Shown here piece by piece: positions 10,073-18,152 of a stretch of DNA of 64,000 nt. The DNA comes from Pedobacter ureilyticus. Lineage in GTDB: Bacteria; Bacteroidota; Bacteroidia; Sphingobacteriales; Sphingobacteriaceae. A model generated the notes under the pieces. It did not search any database, was not told the origin of the DNA, and was given only the letters and a program-made list of their open reading frames with translations. Within the stretch, counting starts at the first letter, position 1, and the number at the start of each line of letters is the position of its first letter. The position numbers and the translations under genes were made by a program. The stretch covers positions 161,156 to 225,155 of the forward strand of contig NZ_SSHJ01000006.1 in NCBI RefSeq assembly GCF_005925345.1, given 5' to 3'.

Positions 10073-10104
10073 CAAACATATTGAAATGTTTTTGCTTTTT
10101 GCAA
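10073..10104 (-). promoter_or_regulatory. candidate Bacteroidota-type recA promoter
   Basis: On the minus strand, TTG (10104-10102) is followed after 21 bases by TATGTTTG (10080-10073), matching the -33/-7 pattern. It lies about 77 bases before the recA ATG. I did not see a clear SOS-box palindrome next to it. Confidence 0.55.
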
Positions 10105-10116
10105 GTATTTTTAGAA

Positions 10117-10791
10117 TTAATTTTTATTTATTGGTATTTTGCTCACATTTTTAGCTTTTTGTTGTCGCTCATAATATTGACAAAAATAGGTTAGCTCACA
10201 TTTATCGCATTTTGGACTACGAGCCACGCAAATATATCTACCATGCAAAATTAACCAATGGTGTGCAACGGCAATAGCGTGTTCTGGTAAGTTTTTAACC
10301 AAATCCTTTTCAACCGCCAATGGTGTTTTTCCTTTGGTTAAGCCCAAGCGGTTGGCTACTCTAAATACATGTGTATCTACCGCCATTGCCGGAGCATCGT
10401 AAACTACCGAAGCAATTACGTTGGCGGTTTTGCGGCCTACACCTGGCATTTTTTGTAGTAAATTTACATCAGAAGGTACTTCGTTGTTAAAATCGTTAAG
10501 CAACATATTGGCCATTCCTACCAAATGTTTGGCCTTGTTGTTAGGGTAACTTACACTTCTGATGTAGTCGAACACAATATCTGGTGTGGTTTCTGAAAGG
10601 GCTTTTGCATTAGGGAAACGTTCAAAAAGTGCTGGTGTTACCTGGTTAATACGCTTGTCGGTGCATTGCGCCGATAAAATTACAGCAACCAATAATTGAT
10701 AGGGATTGTTATAGTGCAGCTCTGTTTCGGCATGTGGTTGTTTAGTAGAAAAATACTCTACAAAATGCTGGTAACGTTCTTTTTTTAGCAT
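10117..10791 (-). CDS. nth: Endonuclease III (DNA glycosylase/AP lyase)
   Basis: Removes oxidised pyrimidines from DNA and cleaves the abasic site in base excision repair. The helix-hairpin-helix motif LQKMPGVGRKTANVIA holds the catalytic lysine, and AVDTHVFRVANRLGL holds the catalytic aspartate. The C-terminal 4Fe-4S ligands follow the C-x6-C-x2-C-x5-C pattern in CVARSPKCDKCELTYFC. About 224 residues is normal for the family. The ATG at 10791 (MLKKERYQ) is preferred over an in-frame TTG at 10797. It lies upstream of recA in the same direction with its own ~120-base gap. Confidence 0.96.
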   Translation of the reverse strand: MLKKERYQHFVEYFSTKQPHAETELHYNNPYQLLVAVILSAQCTDKRINQVTPALFERFPNAKALSETTPDIVFDYIRSVSYPNNKAKHLVGMANMLLNDFNNEVPSDVNLLQKMPGVGRKTANVIASVVYDAPAMAVDTHVFRVANRLGLTKGKTPLAVEKDLVKNLPEHAIAVAHHWLILHGRYICVARSPKCDKCELTYFCQYYERQQKAKNVSKIPINKN

Positions 10792-10863
10792 TGCCAAATT
10801 TACGATTTTAGATTTACGAATTACGATTTTGGAAAATGTTTGCCAGTAATGCTTGGCAATTGC

Positions 10864-11033
10864 TGTCCCGCTTTACGTTGCAATCTTTTTGTTATTCCGA
10901 CAATCGTCATTTCGAACGCATGTGAGAAATCTACTTCTAAACTACTTTAAACTAACAGATCCTTCACTAACGTTCAGGATGACAGCCATAAAAACAAAAA
11001 GTATTTCACTGCAATCGGGTTTATAGAACTTAA
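10864..11033. repeat. Composite palindromic repeat, copy A
   Basis: Outer flanks (cccgctttacgttgcaatct and aaaagtatttcactgcaatc) recur at 48919-49080 and 55152-55313. The core here is a different palindrome (gtcatttcgaacg ... cgttcaggatgac). It lies in the 10792-11199 gene-free gap between the divergent nth and mtgA genes. Confidence 0.65.
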
Positions 11034-11079
11034 ACCTGTGCACAACACGTGCATTTTAAACCCGACATAAGCGAACACG

Positions 11080-11108
11080 TAGGGGCAAACCTATGTGTTT
11101 GCCCCGTA
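11080..11108. repeat. Short palindrome ggggcaaac/gtttgcccc
   Basis: A 9-bp perfect stem (ggggcaaac with gtttgcccc) with a short loop, in the leader region of mtgA. It resembles repeated hairpins scattered in Bacteroidota genomes; no function can be read from it. Confidence 0.5.
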
Positions 11109-11187
11109 GTAAAGCGTTTGGCGGGACTGAAGTTTAATAGCAGCAATGCACTTGCTTTTCAGATAATAAAATAGAATCCAAAAAACA

Positions 11188-11195
11188 TACCTTTG
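11188..11195 (+). promoter_or_regulatory. candidate -7 element TACCTTTG for mtgA
   Basis: A perfect TAnnTTTG octamer ending 5 bases before the mtgA ATG. If used, transcription would begin at or inside the start codon. No -33 element at normal spacing was found, so confidence is limited. Confidence 0.35.
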
Positions 11196-11199
11196 CATA

Positions 11200-11925
11200 A
11201 TGGCCCGCAAATTAAAGAAAACCGCAGCTAAACAATCTTTATTTAAGCGTATTACAATTGCTGTAGGCAAAGTAATGCTTTGGTTTTTGATGTTCTCTGT
11301 AATTTGGGTATTCGCATATCGTTTCATTAATCCGCCAATTACCTTTTTAATGGTGCAGCGTAATTGGGAACGTAAAGCCGATGGCAAGCCAGCAAAAATT
11401 AAAAAAGAATGGGTTAAGTTTGAAGAAATTTCTGACAACATGAAACGGGCGGCGGTATCGGCAGAAGACCAACTTTTTCTGAAACACATGGGCTTTGATA
11501 TCAAGGCCATTGAGAAAGCTTATGAGAGTAATCTTAAAAAGAAGAAGAAAAAGGTAATTGGCGGTAGTACCATTTCGCAACAAACGGCTAAAAATGTGTT
11601 TTTATGGCCTGGCCGTTCTTACGTTAGAAAGGGTTTTGAAGCTTATTTTACTTTGTTAATAGAACTATTGTGGAGTAAAGAACGTATTTTAGAAGTGTAC
11701 CTAAATGTAATTGAGATGGGCGATGGCATTTATGGAGCAGAAGCTGCCTCGCAATATTATTACGGCCATTCTTGTAGAAAAATGAAGCGATCTGAAGCTG
11801 CGTTAATTGCGGCTTGCTTTCCTAATCCGCTAAGGTGGAACCCCAATAAAGCCACACGCTACATTAAACATAGGCAATACCTTATTATGCGAAATATGAA
11901 AAGGCTGGGGCCGTTGGATTTCTAG
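11200..11925 (+). CDS. mtgA: Monofunctional biosynthetic peptidoglycan transglycosylase
   Basis: A GT51 glycosyltransferase that polymerises lipid II into glycan strands at the periplasmic face. There is one N-terminal membrane helix (residues ~27-45). Family motifs follow: the catalytic glutamate region AVSAEDQLFLKHMGFD (~residue 85), GGSTISQQTAKNVFL (~125), and ERILEVYLNVIEMGDGIYG (~165). 241 residues is typical of MtgA and too short for a bifunctional PBP. A TACCTTTG box ends only 5 bases before the ATG, so the transcript may be leaderless or the true promoter may lie further up. Confidence 0.94.
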   Translation: MARKLKKTAAKQSLFKRITIAVGKVMLWFLMFSVIWVFAYRFINPPITFLMVQRNWERKADGKPAKIKKEWVKFEEISDNMKRAAVSAEDQLFLKHMGFDIKAIEKAYESNLKKKKKKVIGGSTISQQTAKNVFLWPGRSYVRKGFEAYFTLLIELLWSKERILEVYLNVIEMGDGIYGAEAASQYYYGHSCRKMKRSEAALIAACFPNPLRWNPNKATRYIKHRQYLIMRNMKRLGPLDF

Positions 11926-12226
11926 ATTTCTAAAACTACAACTTGTGGCGTTTATTCTTCGTGCTGCTATTTAGTTAGATGAGATTTAATGGAAATACTC
12001 TTTCATGCATTACGCTGCCATGTTTGCGCTGCTTATTTTTTCAATTTCACAATGAGGTATTCTAACAGGTTGTACAAGATACAACTATAAGGAGTTTGAA
12101 ATATCTTTCAATGCTGTTTTGTATCTGTTTTTGTTTCTATTTTGGTGGTAGGTTGTTCTGCATTTTTTTGATTTGAAGCGACCAAACCATTTTTAACTAG
12201 TTAAAAAAACATAATTTCTATCTATC

Positions 12227-12916
12227 ATGAAAAAGTATCTAGCAGAGTTTACCGGAACATTTTGGCTTGTATTGGGCGGCTGTGGCAGTGCGGTATTAGC
12301 AGCTGGTTTTCCGGGGGTTGGCATTGGCTTATTAGGAGTTGCTTTAGCATTTGGTTTAACTGTTTTAACCATAGCCTATTCTTTTGGACATATTTCGGGA
12401 GCACATCTTAATCCGGCGGTAACCTTTGGTTTGTGGGCCGGTGGCAGAATAAGTGCAAAAGATATAGCTCCCTACGTAATTTCGCAAATAGCTGGAGCCA
12501 CTTTGGCGGCAACAGTGCTCTATTTTATTGTAACGGGTAACGGTAGTCAAATTGGAGATTTTGCCGCAAACGGTTTTGCGGAACATTCGCCTGGTAAATA
12601 CAGTATGGGGGCGGCCATAATTACCGAGTTGGTAATGACTTTAATGTTTTTGCTCGTAATTTTGGGTGCAACTAGTGAAAAAGCGCCTAAGGGTTTTGCC
12701 GGAATAGCGATTGGCTTGGCATTAACCTTAATTCATTTAATTAGCATTCCGGTAACTAACACTTCGGTAAACCCAGCCAGAAGCATTAGCCAGGCATTGT
12801 TTGTTGGCGATTGGGCTTTAGCACAACTATGGTTGTTTATTGTTGTGCCTATAGTGGGCGCTATTTTGGCAGGGTTAATTTACCGGTATTTCAATTCCGA
12901 AGAAAAAAATTTTTAA
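12227..12916 (+). CDS. aqpZ: Aquaporin Z (MIP family water channel)
   Basis: Six membrane helices and two NPA half-helices: [14 protein letters not shown] (~residue 62) and [13 protein letters not shown] (~residue 185). The small-residue constriction and the arginine right after the second NPA fit a water-selective pore, as in AqpZ, rather than a glycerol facilitator. 229 residues is typical. Single-gene unit ending in a strong hairpin that also serves the convergent AsmA-family gene. The preceding 300 bases (11926-12226) hold no gene or promoter I can support. Confidence 0.95.
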   Translation: MKKYLAEFTGTFWLVLGGCGSAVLAAGFPGVGIGLLGVALAFGLTVLTIAYSFGHISGAHLNPAVTFGLWAGGRISAKDIAPYVISQIAGATLAATVLYFIVTGNGSQIGDFAANGFAEHSPGKYSMGAAIITELVMTLMFLLVILGATSEKAPKGFAGIAIGLALTLIHLISIPVTNTSVNPARSISQALFVGDWALAQLWLFIVVPIVGAILAGLIYRYFNSEEKNF

Positions 12917-12933
12917 ATAATGGTTTAGTACAA

Positions 12934-12964
12934 GACTTACGAAGTTTTAAAAACTTCGTAAGTC
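12934..12964. terminator. Bidirectional terminator hairpin after aqpZ
   Basis: A perfect 15-bp inverted repeat (12934-12948 with 12950-12964; arm GACTTACGAAGTTTT) whose centre is A/T only. It lies between two convergent genes. Confidence 0.75.
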
Positions 12965-12979
12965 GCTAGACTATTCGGT

Positions 12980-15415
12980 TTATTCCCTGTCCTTCTTCTT
13001 GTTCCATCTAATTTTAATCTCGCCATCCTCATCTACTGCCTTTAAGTGTAGTACAATTCCTTTCATTCTGGCCAACTCCCGTTCTTCTTTATCTATAATA
13101 TCGGCACTTTTTTTAGGATCTCTCAGTGGAATATCCAAAGCGATATTGGTACCACTATTGAAACCGTAAACGCCTTTTACATCAAAGTTAAGTGCTGTAG
13201 AATTTACCTTCATCGGACTGATATCGACCTTATCGCCGCGTAAAGTGAGCAAGCCGTTGAGTTGCTCTAATTGTACATTAGATAAATTCCGACTTCTGAA
13301 AACGAACTTTCCTATTTTCTCTAAGGGTTCAAAACCAACCAGAGCAGCTTTATCTAGCGTAAAACTAACCCTGCCAAACATGGATTTTGGGACCATATTG
13401 CCTTTAGATGTGATATTGCCAGAGGCATTTACCTTTGCCGAAAGAAATCCTTTTAGGTTTTTACTGGTAACTGATTGCTGCCCGAAATTTTGAAAGGCGT
13501 AGAAGAATTCTGAAACGCTAACCTTTGCAATATTTGCATTCATCTGCATTTTGTTGATTGTACCCATTTGCTCTACCCTGCCGCTAAAAGTGACGTGGCC
13601 ACCAGCGTGTTGTACTTTAATTTTGTTAAAATAAATGCCATTGCCAATTAAAGAAACATTTGCATCCAAATTTTTAGCCACAAACTTATCATAAACAGCT
13701 TTTTTAACATTCAGTTGTAAATGAACTTTTGAGGCTTCTAACGCTGCGCTTAACTGTTTAGAAGCTTCCTTAATTGCATTTTTACTTGAGGTTGCTTTGC
13801 GCTTTGTTTGTCTAGGGCTTAAAAAAGGTATAAACTCGCTTAGGTTTAAGTTAGGGCTGCTTAAGTTTACTTTGGCCTCTATTTTTTGCGGATCGGTGTA
13901 ATAGAAGTTCAGGAAGTTTGCTATGGTACAATTCATATTAAATATGCTTTTTCCTAATTGAAGCCTACTATTGGTAATATTGAGGTCTTTTTGGTTGAAA
14001 TGCAGATCTAACGAGCTGTTTGTTAATTTGAGGTTTCGAGGAAGATAAGTAATGTCAGCATTTTGAATGGTTACTTTTCCGTAAACTACAGGTTTGGTAA
14101 ATAGAAAATTATCAATATCTGCCTTGCAAAATAACCTCAAATCGGCTGTTCCCTTACCAAATCTAAACGTTTCATCGTTAAATGAGCCGTTTAGTTGTTG
14201 CAAATCGAATTTAGACGTTACCAAGCCCTGAGCAAAAGGCTTTTCTAGGTTAGCTACCGTAAATGTGTCGATTTTTATGGGGGCATTGTAGTAGTTTGCT
14301 TTCAATCCATAAAACCTAATGATAGAATTGGAATCGCCAATGGGTATACTAGTGGTATCTTGGTTAGAGAAATAACCCGTAAAGGAACAGTCTGTTAATT
14401 CTCCAGATGGAATGGAAATGTTATTGTGCTGTACTGTCATCTTCACGTTGATGAGCGGGTCGGTAGTGTTTTTTTCGCCGTTATCTATAATACTAGCGGT
14501 AACGTTCATGGGTTTTTCGATACCAAATTTGAAAAGCTTTGCGGAGATGTTTGGCGCCAATAGTTGCGCAACGTTACGATACAATATCTCATCTGCTTTG
14601 ATAGCGATAGAAAAAGCAGATTGGTTTTTGGCTATGTTGATATTGGCACCAATACTGAAAGTGTCTTCGCCTATTTTAATTGGTTTCTGATCTATCACAA
14701 TCACTTCCGCTTCGCCATCATAATGAGCTGTCATGCGGCCAACAATAGTTTTGTTTTTCAAAAAGCTGCCCTTTTTAGTGTTAAAGGCAAAGCTTCTAAT
14801 TTGGGTTTTAAGTTTAAAGCTTCCATCCCATCTACCAAATGGATAATTGATTTTTCCTTTTAATTCATCTACATAAAAACTAAAAAGTTTAAAGCGCTTT
14901 TGATTGTCAATTACTAAATCAACCTTGTTGAGGTCGATAATTCTTATCTGCAAGTCGCTTGAGCTATCATCGTTTTCGGCAGCCTTTTTTTCGTTTTTGG
15001 TGCGAAACATACTGGTGTTGGTGTAGCCGTTAGAATCAGTATATAGATAAATATTAGCGTTGTTGATGGCTACTTTGCGGATATTGATGGTGCCGATAAG
15101 TAAAGAAAGTGCATTTAAAGACACATCGATATCTTTTGCCTTAAGCAACTCTTTTTTGTGTTTGCTCCACAAACTATCTCTTAGCGATACATTTTTTAAG
15201 GAAACCGATATGCCTGGAAAACCTTTTAACAAAATAGTTTCCATGTGCGAAACGTTTACTGTTCCGTTTATTTGGGTATTTACCTGATTAAGGATTTTGG
15301 CTAAGATGGCTTTGTTGTTTTTGCTGATGTAATAGGCTGCTGCTGCCCAAGCTAAGATTAGCAATATCATTAACACGCCAATAATTTTTAATGATATTTT
15401 GAGCCAACGTTTCAT
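12980..15415 (-). CDS. AsmA-family protein
   Basis: An 811-residue protein with one N-terminal membrane helix (residues ~7-29) followed by the AsmA-type N-terminal region (NQVNTQINGTVNVSHMETIL, then LKNVSLRDSLWSKHKKELL) and a long beta-rich body. The C-terminal part (residues ~600-780) matches the AsmA-like C-terminal region. AsmA relatives sit in the inner membrane, extend through the periplasm and are linked to lipid transport and outer-membrane assembly. The lysine-rich end (KIRWNKKKDRE) is cytoplasm-like in composition but at the far end. It is the second AsmA/TamB-superfamily gene in the window. Confidence 0.85.
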   Translation of the reverse strand: MKRWLKISLKIIGVLMILLILAWAAAAYYISKNNKAILAKILNQVNTQINGTVNVSHMETILLKGFPGISVSLKNVSLRDSLWSKHKKELLKAKDIDVSLNALSLLIGTINIRKVAINNANIYLYTDSNGYTNTSMFRTKNEKKAAENDDSSSDLQIRIIDLNKVDLVIDNQKRFKLFSFYVDELKGKINYPFGRWDGSFKLKTQIRSFAFNTKKGSFLKNKTIVGRMTAHYDGEAEVIVIDQKPIKIGEDTFSIGANINIAKNQSAFSIAIKADEILYRNVAQLLAPNISAKLFKFGIEKPMNVTASIIDNGEKNTTDPLINVKMTVQHNNISIPSGELTDCSFTGYFSNQDTTSIPIGDSNSIIRFYGLKANYYNAPIKIDTFTVANLEKPFAQGLVTSKFDLQQLNGSFNDETFRFGKGTADLRLFCKADIDNFLFTKPVVYGKVTIQNADITYLPRNLKLTNSSLDLHFNQKDLNITNSRLQLGKSIFNMNCTIANFLNFYYTDPQKIEAKVNLSSPNLNLSEFIPFLSPRQTKRKATSSKNAIKEASKQLSAALEASKVHLQLNVKKAVYDKFVAKNLDANVSLIGNGIYFNKIKVQHAGGHVTFSGRVEQMGTINKMQMNANIAKVSVSEFFYAFQNFGQQSVTSKNLKGFLSAKVNASGNITSKGNMVPKSMFGRVSFTLDKAALVGFEPLEKIGKFVFRSRNLSNVQLEQLNGLLTLRGDKVDISPMKVNSTALNFDVKGVYGFNSGTNIALDIPLRDPKKSADIIDKEERELARMKGIVLHLKAVDEDGEIKIRWNKKKDRE

Positions 15416-16012
15416 AAATGGATTTGTTAGTTAAGATAACAAATAATTATGTAGGTTGTTTTTTTAGTAGCAAGAAGTAGCTACTTCAGTAATTTCTATA
15501 GTGTGGACACAAATATTTGGATTTGTTAACAGCCGAAGGGCATCAAACTTTTGAAGCATCAAAAGTATGCAAAAATGCTTGTCAATCCCAAATGTGCCTT
15601 TTCACGTCCCTTGGCTCATCAAAAAGACTGTGGCACTTCGTTTAATCAGTTTTTCTGTTCTTTTTTATTTGTCTGATTGAGCCCTTCGGGGTTTGTTCGT
15701 TAGTAATAAATGAAAGCATCTACAAACTTGAGCACAAAACCACTGCGTTTAAGGTTTGGAAGAGCTATTTATTCTATTGTACTCCAGTTTTTTTGATTGG
15801 TCTGGCACTGGGAATTGATGGTCGTTCTTGGTAAAATACAGCAATTTATGAACAGAGCCGGGCAAATTGCATAAAAGCAATGAGCAAAAAGGTGTGTCCA
15901 AACGATAGCAGTAAATTCGAGACAGGGGAGACTGCAATGCCCGGAATTTACTGTGAACACATTTAAAAAAAAAGATTAGGCTAAGCAAATAACCCACTAG
16001 AACAATCAACAA
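15416..16012. other. 597-base stretch without a convincing gene
   Basis: No reading frame looks real. It holds several partial palindromes: agtagc/gctact near 15460, gcccttcgggg near 15680, and cagtaaattc/gaatttactg at about 15909-15954. GGACAC near the left (15504) and its complement GTGTCC near the right (15894) could be degraded ends of an insertion sequence, but the match is too short to claim. Confidence 0.4.
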
Positions 16013-16498
16013 CTAGCTGTTGAGCTGCTCGGCGAATACGTTTTTATGCCAACTGTCTTGTAACTGCACCTCCCATTTCTGTTCAAATTCTTCTAGGGTT
16101 TGTACTAAATTGTTAAAGACTACCGTTTCTAAGCCAATTTTTTTGATGCTAATTAGAGTCTCAAAATCTTCTTTGGTTACCACATGAACTTCGTCTTCTA
16201 TTTTATAGGCCATATTAAACCGGTCGAAAAGATCCAAGCCGTACTTGCTTTCAATTTCCTTAATTACTCTTACCGAGGAATCTATAGAGCAACCTGTAGC
16301 GCTAGCCACTTCCTGATCTACTGTTAACACGATAAAATAGTTGTGGAAAATCTCGGACTTAGCTTTTAACTGCTTTCCATGGGCAGTCCACTGTTCAATA
16401 AAACGGTCTAAAATCTCGCGTATTTCTGTCGCTTCTTGATCAGTAAATTTTCGATTGCTTTGGTAAATCCAAACTTTAGATTGTGGAGAAAAAATCAT
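16013..16498 (-). CDS. Conserved Bacteroidota protein of unknown function
   Basis: About 161 residues, soluble, with no signal peptide. It opens with MIFSPQSKVWIYQSNRKF and has acidic helices after that. Homologues are common in Bacteroidota and are often labelled ABC transporter ATPase, but no Walker A or signature motif is present, so I do not accept that name. The ATG at 16498 is preferred over an in-frame TTG at 16513. It is divergent from the next gene with a 50-base gap; a TATTTTTG box at 16510-16503 lies right before its start. Confidence 0.75.
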   Translation of the reverse strand: MIFSPQSKVWIYQSNRKFTDQEATEIREILDRFIEQWTAHGKQLKAKSEIFHNYFIVLTVDQEVASATGCSIDSSVRVIKEIESKYGLDLFDRFNMAYKIEDEVHVVTKEDFETLISIKKIGLETVVFNNLVQTLEEFEQKWEVQLQDSWHKNVFAEQLNS

Positions 16499-16548
16499 AT
16501 CCCAAAAATACAAAATATTTAACTTACACTTCTTAAACTCTAACTCTC

Positions 16549-17031
16549 ATGCAAAAGTTTACATTCGACTTAAAAAACTTAGTTTTCTTTTTGTTTACAC
16601 TTGCTTTTTTAGTGTTTTCTGGCTTTGTAATTCCTGAGGACAACCGCGTTTTTATTCAAAATTTACTAAATAAGCACTATGATAAAGATGGACAAAACGA
16701 GCCATTAAAGCTTTACGAACTTAAGATTACTAACAATGGTTTTTGCAGGTATAGGAAGGTTTTTGCCAATGGCAAAGAAGAGTTTTTTGCATTTAATTTG
16801 TCGAAATTTAAGTCGATGAATTTTTATGGCAATACTGCTAGTGGCGAGCTTTGGCTACATACCAAAAACGATGATGTGATTGTGCAGACCCGCAAAGACA
16901 AGCAGGGAGATGTAGATAGTATGGCTACTTATTTGGCAGTTCCTTTAAAGAACATTGATGTAGAGCAGTTGAATGAATTATCTGAACGTTTGCAGGCTTT
17001 AACGAAGACAAATTTAGTGGCACATAAATAG
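16549..17031 (+). CDS. Membrane-anchored or exported protein, unknown
   Basis: 160 residues with one hydrophobic segment (residues ~10-28, LVFFLFTLAFLVFSGFVI) and a lysine-rich, mostly soluble domain. The segment could be an uncleaved anchor or a signal peptide. The body (YELKITNNGFCRYRKVF, SGELWLHTKNDDVIVQT) looks like a small beta domain. I do not recognise a family. Divergently arranged with the gene at 16013-16498. Confidence 0.7.
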   Translation: MQKFTFDLKNLVFFLFTLAFLVFSGFVIPEDNRVFIQNLLNKHYDKDGQNEPLKLYELKITNNGFCRYRKVFANGKEEFFAFNLSKFKSMNFYGNTASGELWLHTKNDDVIVQTRKDKQGDVDSMATYLAVPLKNIDVEQLNELSERLQALTKTNLVAHK

Positions 17032-17094
17032 GGTTATTGGTTCACCTGTCGAAAAGTTCATTAGGTTGACGCATGATACCCTGTATTCTTGCCG

Positions 17095-17127
17095 TGATCC
17101 CGAATTTATTTCGGAATCTTAATGCGA
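17095..17127. repeat. Short palindromic repeat, cccgaattt...aatcttaatgc family
   Basis: A small stem (ccgaaattt-like arms) followed by atcttaatgc. Related copies sit at 48568-48598 and 63820-63853, always in gene-free DNA. Confidence 0.5.
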
Positions 17128-17188
17128 TTGAAAAGCGATTTGCGTGAATTCGGATGAGAGCTCAGGTTGATAACCTATTACCTCTTTA

Positions 17189-17214
17189 CGATTCCCGCCT
17201 ACGCGGGAATGACG
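17189..17214. repeat. Palindrome attcccgcctacgcgggaat
   Basis: A perfect hairpin (attcccg with cgggaat) followed by gacg. The same sequence occurs at 50491-50514. Both copies lie just downstream of genes. Confidence 0.6.
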
Positions 17215-17243
17215 AGAAACCGACCTATCCCGACTGCCAACTT

Positions 17244-18032
17244 CTACAAGCCGTTAGCTCTTGCGGTAATCTCAGCGATATCTAAAACTTTAACCTCTTG
17301 CTCTTTGTCTTTCAGTTTTACCCCATCGTTAAGCATGGTCATACAGAAAGGGCAACCAGCCGCTATGAATTGAGGCTTGGTAGCTAAAGCTTCTTCAATA
17401 CGTTCGATGTTGACATCTTTTTTGCCTTTTTCTGGCTCTTTAAACATTTGGGCACCACCAGCGCCACAGCACAGGCCGTTCGCCTTGCAGCGTTTCATTT
17501 CAACCAAATCGGCGTCTAAAACTTCTAAGGCCTTTCTCGGTGCTTCATAAACACCATTAGCTCTACCTAGATAGCATGGATCGTGATAGGTGATTTTTTT
17601 GCCTTTGAAGCTTTCGCCGCCTTCGGCTTTGAGTTTGCCATCGTTAATTAGGTCTTGTATTAATTGCGTGTGGTGAATTACTTCGTAAGTGCCTCCTAAG
17701 CCCGGATATTCATTTTTGATGGTGTTAAAGCAATGCGGACAACCAGTTACAATTTTTTTGATGTTGTAAGCATTTAGCACTTCGATGTTGGCCATGGCCT
17801 GCATTTGGAACAAAAACTCATTGCCAGCCCGTTTTGCAGGGTCGCCAGTACAACTTTCTTCGGTGCCTAAAACCGCATATTTTAAACCAACGTGATGTAA
17901 AATTTTACAGATATTTCTGGTGATCTTTTGCGCTCGTTCGTCGTAACTGCCGGCACAGCCTACCCAAAATAATATTTCTGGTTCTTCTCCTGCGGCCATC
18001 ATTTCGGCCATTGTTGGTACTTTGAATTCCAT
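17244..18032 (-). CDS. CCG-domain (Fe-S)-binding protein, HdrB/GlpC-like
   Basis: 262 residues with two cysteine-rich CCG domains. The first includes FWVGCAGSYDERAQK and TGCPHCFNTIKNEYP; the second includes HDPCYLGRANGVYE, CKANGLCCGAGGAQ and AAGCPFCMTML. Such domains bind a non-cubane 4Fe-4S cluster in heterodisulfide reductase, GlpC and LutA-type proteins. The neighbour upstream (18153-19448) carries the membrane and ferredoxin parts, so together they rebuild an HdrDE-like electron-transfer complex. The partner and substrate are not shown by the sequence; a role in passing electrons from flavoproteins to menaquinone is inference. Confidence 0.88.
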   Translation of the reverse strand: MEFKVPTMAEMMAAGEEPEILFWVGCAGSYDERAQKITRNICKILHHVGLKYAVLGTEESCTGDPAKRAGNEFLFQMQAMANIEVLNAYNIKKIVTGCPHCFNTIKNEYPGLGGTYEVIHHTQLIQDLINDGKLKAEGGESFKGKKITYHDPCYLGRANGVYEAPRKALEVLDADLVEMKRCKANGLCCGAGGAQMFKEPEKGKKDVNIERIEEALATKPQFIAAGCPFCMTMLNDGVKLKDKEQEVKVLDIAEITARANGL

Positions 18033-18152
18033 TTTTTTTTATCTAGTAATGAGTATCAAGTATCAAGACTTGAAGTCAAAATCTTCAATCGTTATTTAAT
18101 CTTTTGGGATCTGGATTTCCCTCCTTTATTCCTTGCTCTTCTATCCTTGTTC

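Noticed and set aside
15749..16012. 87-residue frame on the minus strand
   Set aside because: It covers partial hairpins and has no credible start region or family.
16013..16498. Name ABC transporter ATPase
   Set aside because: No Walker or ABC signature motif in the sequence.
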